This document shows positions 1-7,526 of a stretch of 13,513 bases of DNA, one piece after another. Under the pieces are notes generated by a model. That model did not search any database. It was not told the origin of the DNA and saw only the letters and a program-made list of their open reading frames with translations. The first letter of the stretch is position 1. Each line of letters opens with the position of its first letter. The stretch is from Spirochaetaceae bacterium (GTDB lineage Bacteria > Spirochaetota > Spirochaetia > Treponematales > Breznakiellaceae), in the NCBI GenBank assembly GCA_031267955.1, contig JAIRYB010000084.1, forward strand, positions 1-13,513, read 5' to 3'. The position numbers and the translations under genes were made by a program.

Positions 1-1
1 C

Positions 2-20
2 TGCATAAACCTTGCATAAA
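2..20 (+). repeat. Two copies of TGCATAAA, 11 bp apart
   Basis: TGCATAAA occurs at 2-9 and again at 13-20, one helical turn apart, about 80 bp upstream of the first binding-protein gene. The spacing would suit a protein binding two half-sites on one DNA face. The second copy overlaps the candidate -35 box at 12-17. The left edge of the window prevents seeing whether more copies lie upstream. An operator role is inference, and chance repetition in an AT-rich stretch is possible. Confidence 0.25.
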
Positions 21-40
21 TATTCAGATTGTGCTAAAAG
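12..40 (+). promoter_or_regulatory. Weak candidate promoter for the peptide importer operon
   Basis: TTGCAT at 12-17 is followed after exactly 17 bp by TAAAAG at 35-40, a poor sigma70-like pair. It lies in the only AT-rich stretch before the first gene. A run of seven T at 52-58 follows, with no obvious hairpin before it, so I do not call it a terminator. The real promoter may lie outside the window. Confidence 0.3.
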
Positions 41-83
41 AATACGGTTCGTTTTTTTGATGTTTTCAATACTGGTGGATAAT

Positions 84-90
84 AAGGAGG
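84..90 (+). promoter_or_regulatory. Shine-Dalgarno site that sets the start of the first binding protein
   Basis: AAGGAGG at 84-90 is a near-perfect anti-16S match. It leaves 6 nt before the ATG at 97 but only 3 nt before the GTG at 94, so ATG 97 is the preferred start even though the GTG immediately precedes it in frame. Confidence 0.8.
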
Positions 91-96
91 CCGGTG

Positions 97-1710
97 ATGA
101 AGAAAACCGCGTATCTTGCGCTGGGGCTTTCCCTGGCGGTTCTGGCCGCGTGCGGCGGGGGGCGGGACAGTGCCGCCGGCAAGCCGGACAGCCTGGTCTT
201 TACGGTGGGCCTGGACGGCGATATTTACAGCCTGGACCCGGGCTTGTGCTGGGACTGGACGACCAACCAGGTCGGCGCCCAGATTGCCGAGGGGCTTGTA
301 ACTCTCGACGAGGCGGGGAATCTGGCGCCCCTGCTCGCGAAAAGCTGGTCCCAGAGCGACGACCTTACCTACGTGTACGAAGTGCGGGACGATGTGACAT
401 TTTCCGACGGGTCCCGGATGACCATGGAAGATGTGCTTTTTACCTTTAACCGTTCCCGCGATCCGGAAGGGGGTTCCTTTTTCTCGGATTTTTTCGCGGA
501 CGTGGAAAGTATTGAGGCGACCGGTCCCTGGCAGCTTACCGTCAGGCTCGGCAAACCTTCGGCGGTGTTTAAGTTTGTCCCGGCCACGGCCGCCGGCTGG
601 ATCTTCAGCAAGGACTACTACGAACAACACCCCGGCGACTTCGGCACGGAGGCGGGGGGGATGGTGGGTACCGGGCCCTTTGCCTATGAAAGCTGGACGG
701 ACGGGCAGGAAATCGTGCTTAGAAAAAACACCGGCTACTGGAACAGGGAAAAACTCGCCGCGAATATTATCGACAGGCTGGTGTTCAAGATCATTGAGGA
801 CGATACCACCCGCGTTCTTGCCATGAAGAACGGGGAAATTGATTACTGCCAGGTGCTGCCCGCGGACATGATAGGCGAGATTGAATCCAGCCCGGATCTG
901 GCGCTGAGCCACTGCGACAGCTACTTCCTCGACTTTCTGGCGCTGAATACGCAAAAGCCGCCCTTTGACGACAGGAACGCGCGCCTGGCCGTTGCCCATG
1001 CCCTGAACATTCCTGAACTCTTTACCGCCGTCATTAAAGACGCCGGTACGCCGGGGTCCGTGCTTCCCTTCGGGCCGGCGCTCTACGGCGCGGACGCCGG
1101 AAAATGGCAGGAATATATCAGGGCCGCGGAACCCTCCTACAATCCGGACAGGGCAAGACAGTACCTTTCCCGGTCCGCGTACCCTAACGGCTTTACCTTT
1201 ACCCTGATGGTCTCGACCAATTCGCTTTACCAGCAGATGGGCCTTTATATCCAGGAGGCGCTTAAACAGCTCAACATAAACGCGGAAATACAGAGGCTGC
1301 CGCTTGAGGAAATATCCATGCACCAGATGGGCGAATACTGGGACAATGACGGCAGGCGTATCTACGACGGCCTTATCGCGATATGGGGCGCGGATTACCC
1401 TGACCTTAACGGCAACCTGGAATTTATGTACGCCTCAAGCCAGGCCGGGGAAAACGGCGTCAACGCCGCGGTTTTCGATAATCCCGAGGTGGACGGGCTT
1501 ATTACCGAACAGCGGACCACCCTTGATAGCGAAAAGCGTTTTGACGTTCAAAAACGGCTGGTGGATATTATCGCCGGAGAGGCGCCGTACATTATCCTGA
1601 ACTACGAATTGGGACATGCCGCCCTGAACAAAAAGTACACGAATATCCGGGCTACTTCGGCGGGCCTGCTCTGGGCGCTGCCGTTGCAGAATGTCAGAAA
1701 GGCGGATTAA
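97..1710 (+). CDS. Peptide-type ABC transporter substrate-binding lipoprotein (SBP_bac_5 family), copy 1
   Basis: This is a family 5 solute-binding lipoprotein of 537 residues, the usual size for a DppA/OppA-like receptor. The signal peptide has a KK n-region, a hydrophobic core and the lipobox LAAC with lipidated Cys19. Family hallmarks are visible: SLDPG near 45-49, FSDGSRMTMEDVLFTF at 102-117 and GTGPF at 191-195. It should capture a peptide or similar solute outside the inner membrane and hand it to the permeases encoded directly downstream. Its stop codon overlaps the next ATG by one base (TAATG), so the genes are translationally linked. It is a paralogue of the protein at 5784-7400. Unlike that copy it carries three cysteines in the N-terminal half of the mature chain (51, 251, 273). 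The substrate cannot be read from sequence: nickel, oligosaccharides and opines are also bound by this family. Confidence 0.93.
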   Translation: MKKTAYLALGLSLAVLAACGGGRDSAAGKPDSLVFTVGLDGDIYSLDPGLCWDWTTNQVGAQIAEGLVTLDEAGNLAPLLAKSWSQSDDLTYVYEVRDDVTFSDGSRMTMEDVLFTFNRSRDPEGGSFFSDFFADVESIEATGPWQLTVRLGKPSAVFKFVPATAAGWIFSKDYYEQHPGDFGTEAGGMVGTGPFAYESWTDGQEIVLRKNTGYWNREKLAANIIDRLVFKIIEDDTTRVLAMKNGEIDYCQVLPADMIGEIESSPDLALSHCDSYFLDFLALNTQKPPFDDRNARLAVAHALNIPELFTAVIKDAGTPGSVLPFGPALYGADAGKWQEYIRAAEPSYNPDRARQYLSRSAYPNGFTFTLMVSTNSLYQQMGLYIQEALKQLNINAEIQRLPLEEISMHQMGEYWDNDGRRIYDGLIAIWGADYPDLNGNLEFMYASSQAGENGVNAAVFDNPEVDGLITEQRTTLDSEKRFDVQKRLVDIIAGEAPYIILNYELGHAALNKKYTNIRATSAGLLWALPLQNVRKAD

Positions 1711-2675
1711 TGGCCTTTCTTATCCGGTATCTGCTGAAACGGGCAGTATCGCTTGTTCCCATATTGCTCGTTGTATCGGCGGCTGTTTTTTTTCTGATCA
1801 GGCTCGCGCCCGCCGATCCCATTACCTCAATTACCAGCGGAAAACGGATCAGCGACGAGACCCGCGCCTCCCTTGTCAGGCAGTACCATCTGGACCGGAG
1901 CCTTCCCGAGCAGTACCTGATATGGCTCGGGAACCTGGGCCGCGGCAATCTGGGGGACAGTTTTAAACACCGCCAGCCTGTAGCCTACCTTCTGAAGGCG
2001 CGGTTTCCCACTACAATCCAGCTTGTGGTGATGAGTACCGTTATAGCGGTGATTCTCGCGATACCGGCGGGCGTTATCGGCGCCATAAGGAAGGACACTG
2101 TTCTTGACCGCGTCATCTCGGCGGCCATGGTTTTCTGCGTTTCCTCGCCGGTTTTCCTTAACGCCATTGTGCTTATGCTGATATTTTCCATGCGCCTCAG
2201 ATGGTTCCCGGTTTTCGGGGCGGCCCACACAATCGGCGAGAACATCTACTACCTGTTCCTGCCCTCCTTCGCCCTGAGCCTCAACATGGTAGCCCTGATG
2301 GGGCGCATTACCCGGGACCGCATGATAGAAGAACTCAAATCGAACTACGCGCTGGCCCTTGCCGCGAAGGGGACCTCCTTCGCCAGGATAATCTTTGTAC
2401 ACTGCCTGAAAAACACCCTGATACCTGTCATCACTGTGGCGGGTATACAGATAGGCGGCATGGTGGTCGGCGCGGTGCTGGTAGAAAACGTGTACGCCCT
2501 TGGCGGCATAGGAGCCCTGCTTATCGAAGCCATCCAGTCCTCGGACTACCCCATGATGCAGGCCCTCATCATGTTTCTGGTGATCCTGTTCCTCCTCCTC
2601 AATCTGGCGATTGACATCATCTACGTTGTAATTGATCCCAGAATCCGGTCCGCGGTCCGGAATAATCAAGCCTAG
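1710..2675 (+). CDS. Peptide ABC transporter permease, DppB/OppB type
   Basis: This inner-membrane permease has 321 residues, the typical DppB length. The N-terminal helix at about 12-31 is followed by a periplasmic stretch containing YHLDRSLPEQYLIWL (59-73), which matches the DppB-type N-terminal module. The conserved binding-protein-dependent permease domain follows. The EAA-like cytoplasmic loop, which docks on the ATPases, lies at about 213-240 (ALAAKGTSFARIIF..LKNTLIP). The last helix is followed by DPRIR near 309-313, the usual family ending. The start ATG overlaps the stop of the binding-protein gene, and the next gene starts 9 bp downstream. It should pair with the DppC-type permease as a heterodimeric channel. 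Family assignment is firm; the transported substrate is not known. Confidence 0.93.
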   Translation: MAFLIRYLLKRAVSLVPILLVVSAAVFFLIRLAPADPITSITSGKRISDETRASLVRQYHLDRSLPEQYLIWLGNLGRGNLGDSFKHRQPVAYLLKARFPTTIQLVVMSTVIAVILAIPAGVIGAIRKDTVLDRVISAAMVFCVSSPVFLNAIVLMLIFSMRLRWFPVFGAAHTIGENIYYLFLPSFALSLNMVALMGRITRDRMIEELKSNYALALAAKGTSFARIIFVHCLKNTLIPVITVAGIQIGGMVVGAVLVENVYALGGIGALLIEAIQSSDYPMMQALIMFLVILFLLLNLAIDIIYVVIDPRIRSAVRNNQA

Positions 2676-2684
2676 GGGAAAACA

Positions 2685-3581
2685 GTGGCGAAACACAAAC
2701 TGCTTTTCCGGATACCGTTTTCTTCTTTTCCCGCCCCCATGCTGGTTTCGGGCGCCGTCCTCGTCATCATCATTTTCTGCTGCGCCCTGGCGCCTGTCCT
2801 GGCGCCCTATTCGGAGTCCGCCCAGGACCTTTCTTCCTCCCTGGGCCCCCCCTCCCCCCGGCATATCCTGGGGGCGGACAAGATGGGCAGGGACCTTTAT
2901 TCCCGGCTGCTTTACGGGGGCCGGGTGACGCTGCTTTCGGCGCTGGGCGTAGTATTGCTGTCGGTGCTTATCGCCGTCCCGCTCGGCCTTTTCGCGGGTT
3001 ATTACGGGGGCCTGTTCGATTCTATCGCGGGCCGTTTCTGCGACATACTGCTTTCGGTTCCTTCCCTGCTCCTGGCTTTCATATTTGTGGCGGCCCTGGG
3101 GCGGGGCATTACCAACGCGGTGATCGCCCTGGGCATTGTCTATGTACCCATGCTTACCCGGCTGGTGCGATCCCTTACCCTTATTGAAAAGACAAAGACC
3201 TATGCCGAAGCCGCGGAATCCATCGGCTTTTCCCGGCTTTACATCATGTTCCGCCACATACTCCCCAACTGCGCGGAAACTGTGATGGTGCAGCTTACCC
3301 TGGACCTGGCCTACGCGGTCCTGGACCTCGCCGCCCTGAGCTTCCTGGGCCTGGGCGTCCGGCCTCCCACCGCGGACTGGGGCGCCATGCTGGACGAAGG
3401 CCGCAATTTCCTGCTCCAAAGCCCCCTGCTCGCGCTTGCCCCGGGCGCGGCGATTGTGATAACCGTGGTAAGCCTGAATATTTTCTGCGACTGCGTTTCC
3501 CAGTACATGGACCCGCAGAGCCGTACCCTTCCGTCTTTCGAAAAGGCGGAGAAAAAGGCAAAACAGGGGAGGCTGCCATGA
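2685..3581 (+). CDS. Peptide ABC transporter permease, DppC/OppC type
   Basis: This is the second channel subunit, 298 residues, starting at GTG with AGGGGAA just upstream. DppC hallmarks appear in order: an N-terminal helix at about 18-40, then LGADKMGRDLYSRLLYGGR (62-80), equivalent to the family GTDxxGRDxxSR motif. The EAA loop begins at 175 (EAAESIGFSRLYIMFRHILPN), and LSFLGLGVRPPTADWGAML lies at 218-236. The C-terminal tail is short, lysine-rich and presumably cytoplasmic. It is placed between the DppB-type permease and the first ATPase, and its stop overlaps the ATPase start as ATGA. All functional motifs look intact, with no sign of decay. Confidence 0.93.
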   Translation: MAKHKLLFRIPFSSFPAPMLVSGAVLVIIIFCCALAPVLAPYSESAQDLSSSLGPPSPRHILGADKMGRDLYSRLLYGGRVTLLSALGVVLLSVLIAVPLGLFAGYYGGLFDSIAGRFCDILLSVPSLLLAFIFVAALGRGITNAVIALGIVYVPMLTRLVRSLTLIEKTKTYAEAAESIGFSRLYIMFRHILPNCAETVMVQLTLDLAYAVLDLAALSFLGLGVRPPTADWGAMLDEGRNFLLQSPLLALAPGAAIVITVVSLNIFCDCVSQYMDPQSRTLPSFEKAEKKAKQGRLP

Positions 3582-4627
3582 ATGACCCGTTTTCCCCGGA
3601 AAACACCCAGGACCCGGCCTCCCCTGTTCTCAGGGCGGAGGATCTCCGCTGCGATTTCCTTACCGTGGAGGGGATTGTATACGCCGTAAACGGTATCAAT
3701 TTAAGCATAGGCCGCGCGGAAATTCACGGCCTTGTGGGGGAATCGGGCTGCGGGAAAAGCGTGACTTCGCGGGCCATTATGGGGCTGCTCGACAGGAAAC
3801 ACAGCCGGGTAAAAGGCGCGGTTTTTTTCGACGGGAAGAATCTGCTTGGTTTAAGCGAGAGGGAACTGCGGGAGATCCGGGGGAAGCGTATCTCCATGGT
3901 TTTCCAGGACCCGCTTAATTCGCTCTCGCCCCTGGAAACGGTAGGCAGACAGATCGCCGAGGCGATCTCGAATCACTACGATCTGGCAAAAGATGAGCTT
4001 AACAAGCGTACGGCGGTGCTGCTGGAGCGGGTGGGGCTTCACCCCGGCGCGGCAAAGCAGTACCCTTTCGAGCTTTCGGGCGGGATGCAGCAGCGGGTGA
4101 TGATCGCCCAGGGGATAAGCTGCGAACCGGATCTGCTCATTGCCGACGAGCCGACCACGGCGCTCGACGTTACCATCCAGGCGCAAGTGCTGGATCTGCT
4201 TAAAAAACTGCGGGAAGAGCTTTCGCTTTCAGTGCTGCTCATCACCCACAATTTCGCGGTGGTGGCCGAAACCTGCGACCGGGTTTCGGTGATGTACGCG
4301 GGTTATATAGTAGAAACCGCGACTGCCGGAGAATTTATCAGGAACGCGGCCCACCCCTACAGCAGGGCCCTTATCGACTGCATACCCCGGGGCCAGGGCG
4401 GAGGCGCGGCGCGGCAGCCGCTCCCGGTAATCCAGGGCTTCCCGATGCGGCATTACGACCGGCCGGCGGGCTGTCCTTTCGCGCCCCGCTGCCCCCGCGC
4501 GGAAAAGGCATGCGGCGAACTGCCCCGTCCCAGGGATCTGGGCGGGGGGCATCTGGTCCTCTGCCATCACCCGGCCGGGGAAGCCCCGGCCCCGGAAGGG
4601 ATCCCCTCTCCAAAGGGGGCAGTATGA
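3578..4627 (+). CDS. Peptide ABC transporter ATP-binding protein, DppD/OppD type
   Basis: This ATPase subunit has 349 residues. The nucleotide-binding domain is complete: Walker A GESGCGKS at 54-61, Q-loop Gln110, signature LSGGM at 166-170, Walker B LLIADE at 186-191 and H-loop His224. The C-terminal oligopeptide/dipeptide extension carries HPYSR (259-263) and four cysteines at 299, 305, 312 and 329. In mycobacterial OppABCD the equivalent ATPase extension binds a [4Fe-4S] cluster, and the spacing here suggests the same capacity. The start is set by AGGGGAGG upstream and the 4-bp ATGA overlap with the permease gene; the 3' end overlaps the next ATPase in the same way. It forms the cytoplasmic motor heterodimer with that second ATPase. 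Confidence 0.93.
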   Translation: MNDPFSPENTQDPASPVLRAEDLRCDFLTVEGIVYAVNGINLSIGRAEIHGLVGESGCGKSVTSRAIMGLLDRKHSRVKGAVFFDGKNLLGLSERELREIRGKRISMVFQDPLNSLSPLETVGRQIAEAISNHYDLAKDELNKRTAVLLERVGLHPGAAKQYPFELSGGMQQRVMIAQGISCEPDLLIADEPTTALDVTIQAQVLDLLKKLREELSLSVLLITHNFAVVAETCDRVSVMYAGYIVETATAGEFIRNAAHPYSRALIDCIPRGQGGGAARQPLPVIQGFPMRHYDRPAGCPFAPRCPRAEKACGELPRPRDLGGGHLVLCHHPAGEAPAPEGIPSPKGAV

Positions 4628-5583
4628 ATTCAGAGGCCCTTCTTTCCGCCGCGAATCTGAAAAAATATTTCCCGGCAGGCAGCCGCCGGACGCTGCGCGC
4701 CGTGGACGATATATCATTTTCACTCAGGGCGCGGGAGGTCTTGGGCATTGTAGGCGAATCGGGCTGCGGGAAGTCGACGCTGGGGCGCCTCGCGCTCAGG
4801 CTTATCGAGCCCACAGGCGGAAAAGTATACTTCCGGGGCGAAGAAATTACCGCCCTCCCCCACAGGGAATTGCTTAAAATACGGCGTTCAATGCAGATGG
4901 TCTTCCAAAACCCTTTCGCCTCTTTTAACCCAAAGATACGCATCCGGGACGCGCTTATGGAAGTGTGCCGCTACTACGGCATGAGCCGGGAAACAGGCCT
5001 GGTCCGGATCGCCGGCCTCCTCGCCGACACAAGCCTTTCGGACACCCTGCTCCTCCGCTGGCCCAGGGAGCTTTCGGGCGGCCAGCTCCAGCGGCTCGCC
5101 ATAGCCCGCGCCCTGCTTTCGGAACCCGATCTGGTTGTAGCCGACGAGCCGCTCTCGGCCCTGGACGTTTCCGTGCAGGCCCAGCTTCTCAACCTGCTTG
5201 AGGATCTGCGTAAAACGCACAACATGGCGATGATCTTCATATCCCACGACATAACCGTGGTGGAGTACCTCTGCGATCGTATCGCGGTAATGTACCTGGG
5301 GCGGATCGTCGAAATGGCGGCGACAGGGGAACTGTTCGCCAATACCCTGCACCCGTACACAAAGTCGCTCATCGCCGCGGTCCCCCGGCTTGAGGGCCGA
5401 TCCGGCTCCGGCAGGATTCTGAAAGGCGAAACCCCCAACCCCGCCGACAAGATAAACGGCTGCCCGTTCGCGCCCCGCTGCCCCGCCGCGCGGAAACCCC
5501 GCTGCTTTTCCGAGGCGCCGGTAATCCGCGAGGCCTTTCCGGGACACTTTGCGAGCTGCCACGAAATACAGGGGGAATCCTGA
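4624..5583 (+). CDS. Peptide ABC transporter ATP-binding protein, DppF/OppF type
   Basis: This is the second motor subunit, 319 residues. Walker A GESGCGKST is at 44-52, Gln95 in the Q-loop, signature LSGGQ at 150-154, Walker B LVVADE at 170-175 and the switch His208. The C-terminal extension has HPYTK (243-247) and four cysteines at 280, 286, 294 and 312, the same type of cluster motif as in the DppD-type partner. I chose ATG 4624 because it overlaps the previous stop as ATGA and follows AAAGGGGG (4612-4619). An in-frame start at 4510 would add 38 low-complexity residues inside the upstream gene. This is the last gene of the tightly packed five-gene operon; about 200 bp separate it from the second binding protein. 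Confidence 0.93.
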   Translation: MNSEALLSAANLKKYFPAGSRRTLRAVDDISFSLRAREVLGIVGESGCGKSTLGRLALRLIEPTGGKVYFRGEEITALPHRELLKIRRSMQMVFQNPFASFNPKIRIRDALMEVCRYYGMSRETGLVRIAGLLADTSLSDTLLLRWPRELSGGQLQRLAIARALLSEPDLVVADEPLSALDVSVQAQLLNLLEDLRKTHNMAMIFISHDITVVEYLCDRIAVMYLGRIVEMAATGELFANTLHPYTKSLIAAVPRLEGRSGSGRILKGETPNPADKINGCPFAPRCPAARKPRCFSEAPVIREAFPGHFASCHEIQGES

Positions 5584-5658
5584 CCGCGCGCCTCCCGGCC
5601 CGCCACACCCGCGCGGCAAACTGCGGCAATCTGCCGCGCCGGCGCGAAACGCGGCAAA
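5584..5658. repeat. GC-rich palindrome cluster after the importer operon
   Basis: Several inverted repeats start directly after the ATPase stop codon. CCGCGCG (5584-5590) pairs with CGCGCGG (5610-5616). CGCGCCGGCGCG (5635-5646) is a perfect 12-bp palindrome. TGCCGCG (5632-5638) pairs with CGCGGCA (5650-5656). The core GCGGCAA also recurs directly at 5614, 5623 and 5652. None is followed by a T tract, so a standard intrinsic terminator is not supported. RNA structure that limits read-through or protects the 3' end is possible. Confidence 0.5.
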
Positions 5659-5678
5659 TTTCCATGCCCGCCGCCCGC

Positions 5679-5707
5679 TTGACAAAGGGGGATGATTATA
5701 TCATATT
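5679..5707 (+). promoter_or_regulatory. Promoter for the second binding-protein gene
   Basis: A perfect TTGACA (5679-5684) is followed after 17 bp by CATATT (5702-5707), a 4/6 match to the -10 consensus. The sequence becomes sharply AT-rich here after the GC-rich palindromes. The predicted start near 5714 gives a leader of about 70 nt. This suggests the second receptor can be expressed separately from the importer operon. Confidence 0.6.
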
Positions 5708-5783
5708 AAAAACATAGTATTTATATGTTTGAGGAAACCCGGCCTGTCCGTAGGGGCGGGCAGAATAATACAAGGAGAAAACC

Positions 5784-7400
5784 ATGAAAAAACTAATTCC
5801 TGTTTTACTGATTCTGGCTGTTTTTACCGCGTGCGGCAGGAAAGACAGCGGCGGCAGCCAGTCTGCGGAAGGTACGGCAGCCGGCGCCGCTTTGACAATT
5901 GCCATGCACGAGGACATCCAGTCGCTGGACCCCGGGCAGGCATGGGATTTTACCACCAACCAGGTAGCGGGCCAGATAGCCGAAGGGCTGGTCGGGCTGG
6001 ATTCCAACGATGCCATTGTACCGGTACTGGCGAAAAGCTGGACCCAGACAGACGATCTTACCTACGTCTACGATGTCAGGGACGATATTCTTTTTTCGGA
6101 CGGCTCCAAACTGACCATGGACGACGTGCTATTTTCCTTCGAGCGGTCCCGCGATCCGGAAGGGGGGACCTATTTCGCGGACTTCTTCGCGGACGTGGAA
6201 AGTTTTACTGTTGACGGCTGGCAGTTCATCATCAAACTGGCGACCCCCTCCGCGGTTTTCAAATACGTTCCCGCTACCGGGGCGGGCTGGATAATCAGCA
6301 AAGCCTATTTCGAAAAACAGGGAGGCAATTTCGGTACAGCTTCGGGCGGCGTTGTCGGTACCGGGCCCTTTATGTACCAGAGCTGGACCAGCGGGCAGGA
6401 AGTTGTGCTTAAAAAGAATCCAAACTACTGGGACAAGGAAAAACTTGCCGCCAATATTTTCGATACTGTTGTGTACAAGGCTATCCCCGACGATACCACC
6501 CGCGTTATCGCCCTGCAAAACGGCGATGTCGATTTCAGCATCAACCTGCCCCTCGACATGCTCGACCAGCTGTCTTCCGCCGCCAGCTTGAATTACTACA
6601 GTTTTGAAACCTATCACGTGGACAGCCTGGGCTTTAACACCCAGCGCCCCCCCTTCGATGATGTTAACGCGCGCCGGGCCGTCGCCCTTGCCCTGGACAT
6701 CCCCCGGATGCACAGCGTTACGGTTAAAGACGCCGGTATCGCCGGCGACATCCTGCCCTTCGGCCCCGGCCTGTACGGCGCGGATAAGGCCAAATGGGAA
6801 GACTACGTCAAAAATTCCCCTTATAACAGCTACAACCTTGACGAGGCAAAACGCCTGCTTGCCGCCTCCCGTTATCCCGGAGGCTTTAGCTGCGATCTTG
6901 TAATCGGGGAAGCGTCGGTTACAGGCGACTGGGCCCTCTTTATCCAGGAATCCCTCAAGGCGCTGAATATCAGCGTGGAGATCCGGAAAATGACCGGCGA
7001 GGAGCAGGACCTCCGCCAGAACGGGCAGGTATTTGACGGCAACGGCAAACGCGACTACGATATGCTCATAGGCGGCTGGGAAGCGGACTACCCGGATCTT
7101 AACGGCAATATAGATATCCTGCTCAAGTCAAGCCAGGCGGGTGAAAACGGCTACAACCACGCGGCCTATGCGCGGCCCGGCGTGGACGCCCTTATAGATC
7201 AGCAGCGTACCACGCTGGACCCGGTAAAGCGCTTCGAGGTTCAGAAGGAACTAATGGATATAGTGGTAAACGACGTACCTTATATTTACCTGACGTATCC
7301 CAGCCGACAGTACGTGCTCAGCAAGAAGTATGTCAGCCCGGCGGTTACGGCAAGCTGGCTCTGGTCGCTGCCCCTTCAAGACATCAGGCGGGCCAACTAA
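5784..7400 (+). CDS. Peptide-type ABC transporter substrate-binding lipoprotein (SBP_bac_5 family), copy 2
   Basis: This is a second family 5 binding lipoprotein, 538 residues. Lipobox FTAC places the lipidated cysteine at 17. AAGGAG at 5772-5777, 6 nt upstream, fixes the start. It aligns end to end with the protein at 97-1710, roughly 55% identical by eye. Long shared blocks include DDLTYVY, SRDPEGG, FFADVES, DDTTRV and QAGENG. At DNA level there are 18-base identical runs, for example 493-510 with 6186-6203 and 799-816 with 6489-6506. The mature part lacks the three N-terminal-half cysteines of copy 1 and has one at 370. It likely feeds the same DppBCDF-type core with a different or overlapping substrate, because no permease or ATPase genes follow it. 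It has its own promoter. Confidence 0.93.
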   Translation: MKKLIPVLLILAVFTACGRKDSGGSQSAEGTAAGAALTIAMHEDIQSLDPGQAWDFTTNQVAGQIAEGLVGLDSNDAIVPVLAKSWTQTDDLTYVYDVRDDILFSDGSKLTMDDVLFSFERSRDPEGGTYFADFFADVESFTVDGWQFIIKLATPSAVFKYVPATGAGWIISKAYFEKQGGNFGTASGGVVGTGPFMYQSWTSGQEVVLKKNPNYWDKEKLAANIFDTVVYKAIPDDTTRVIALQNGDVDFSINLPLDMLDQLSSAASLNYYSFETYHVDSLGFNTQRPPFDDVNARRAVALALDIPRMHSVTVKDAGIAGDILPFGPGLYGADKAKWEDYVKNSPYNSYNLDEAKRLLAASRYPGGFSCDLVIGEASVTGDWALFIQESLKALNISVEIRKMTGEEQDLRQNGQVFDGNGKRDYDMLIGGWEADYPDLNGNIDILLKSSQAGENGYNHAAYARPGVDALIDQQRTTLDPVKRFEVQKELMDIVVNDVPYIYLTYPSRQYVLSKKYVSPAVTASWLWSLPLQDIRRAN

Positions 7401-7415
7401 CTTTTTGTGAAATAC

Positions 7416-7476
7416 CCCGCCGCGGAACGCCAGGTTCAGCCCGCAGAATGATCCCGGGCAAGCGTTCCGCGGCGGG
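7416..7476. terminator. Nested 15-bp hairpin between convergent genes, possible bidirectional terminator
   Basis: CCCGCCGCGGAACGC (7416-7430) is perfectly complementary to 7462-7476. Inside the 31-nt loop a second stem pairs GCCCG (7439-7443) with CGGGC (7455-7459). It begins 15 bp after the stop of the binding-protein gene and faces the convergent lipoprotein gene ending at 7527. Position argues for a shared terminator. The lack of a T tract on either side argues against a classical intrinsic one. A dispersed chromosomal palindrome is the alternative. Confidence 0.45.
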
Positions 7477-7526
7477 AACGCCCGCAGGCCCCGCGAACTA
7501 CGTTTTGGCACCCCCGGGGTTAGCGG

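Noticed and set aside
52..58. Run of seven T as a terminator tail of an upstream gene
   Set aside because: No GC-rich inverted repeat precedes it in the visible sequence.
34..1323. 429-codon open frame antisense to the first binding-protein gene
   Set aside because: It has no family features and is rich in Arg, Gly, His and Pro. It mirrors the codon bias of the well-recognised sense gene and has no ribosome site.
1827..3419. 530-codon open frame antisense to both permease genes
   Set aside because: Its composition is dominated by Gln, Gly, His and Arg, it spans two well-supported sense genes, and it shows no recognisable domain. It is a GC-driven shadow.
4510..4623. Upstream in-frame start for the DppF-type ATPase
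   Set aside because: The added 38 residues are Gly/Pro/Ser/Arg low-complexity sequence read inside the previous gene. The ATGA overlap and AAAGGGGG site support ATG 4624.
5699..5704. TATCAT as -10 box of the second receptor promoter
   Set aside because: It matches consensus better than CATATT but leaves only 14 bp from TTGACA, too short for normal sigma70 spacing.
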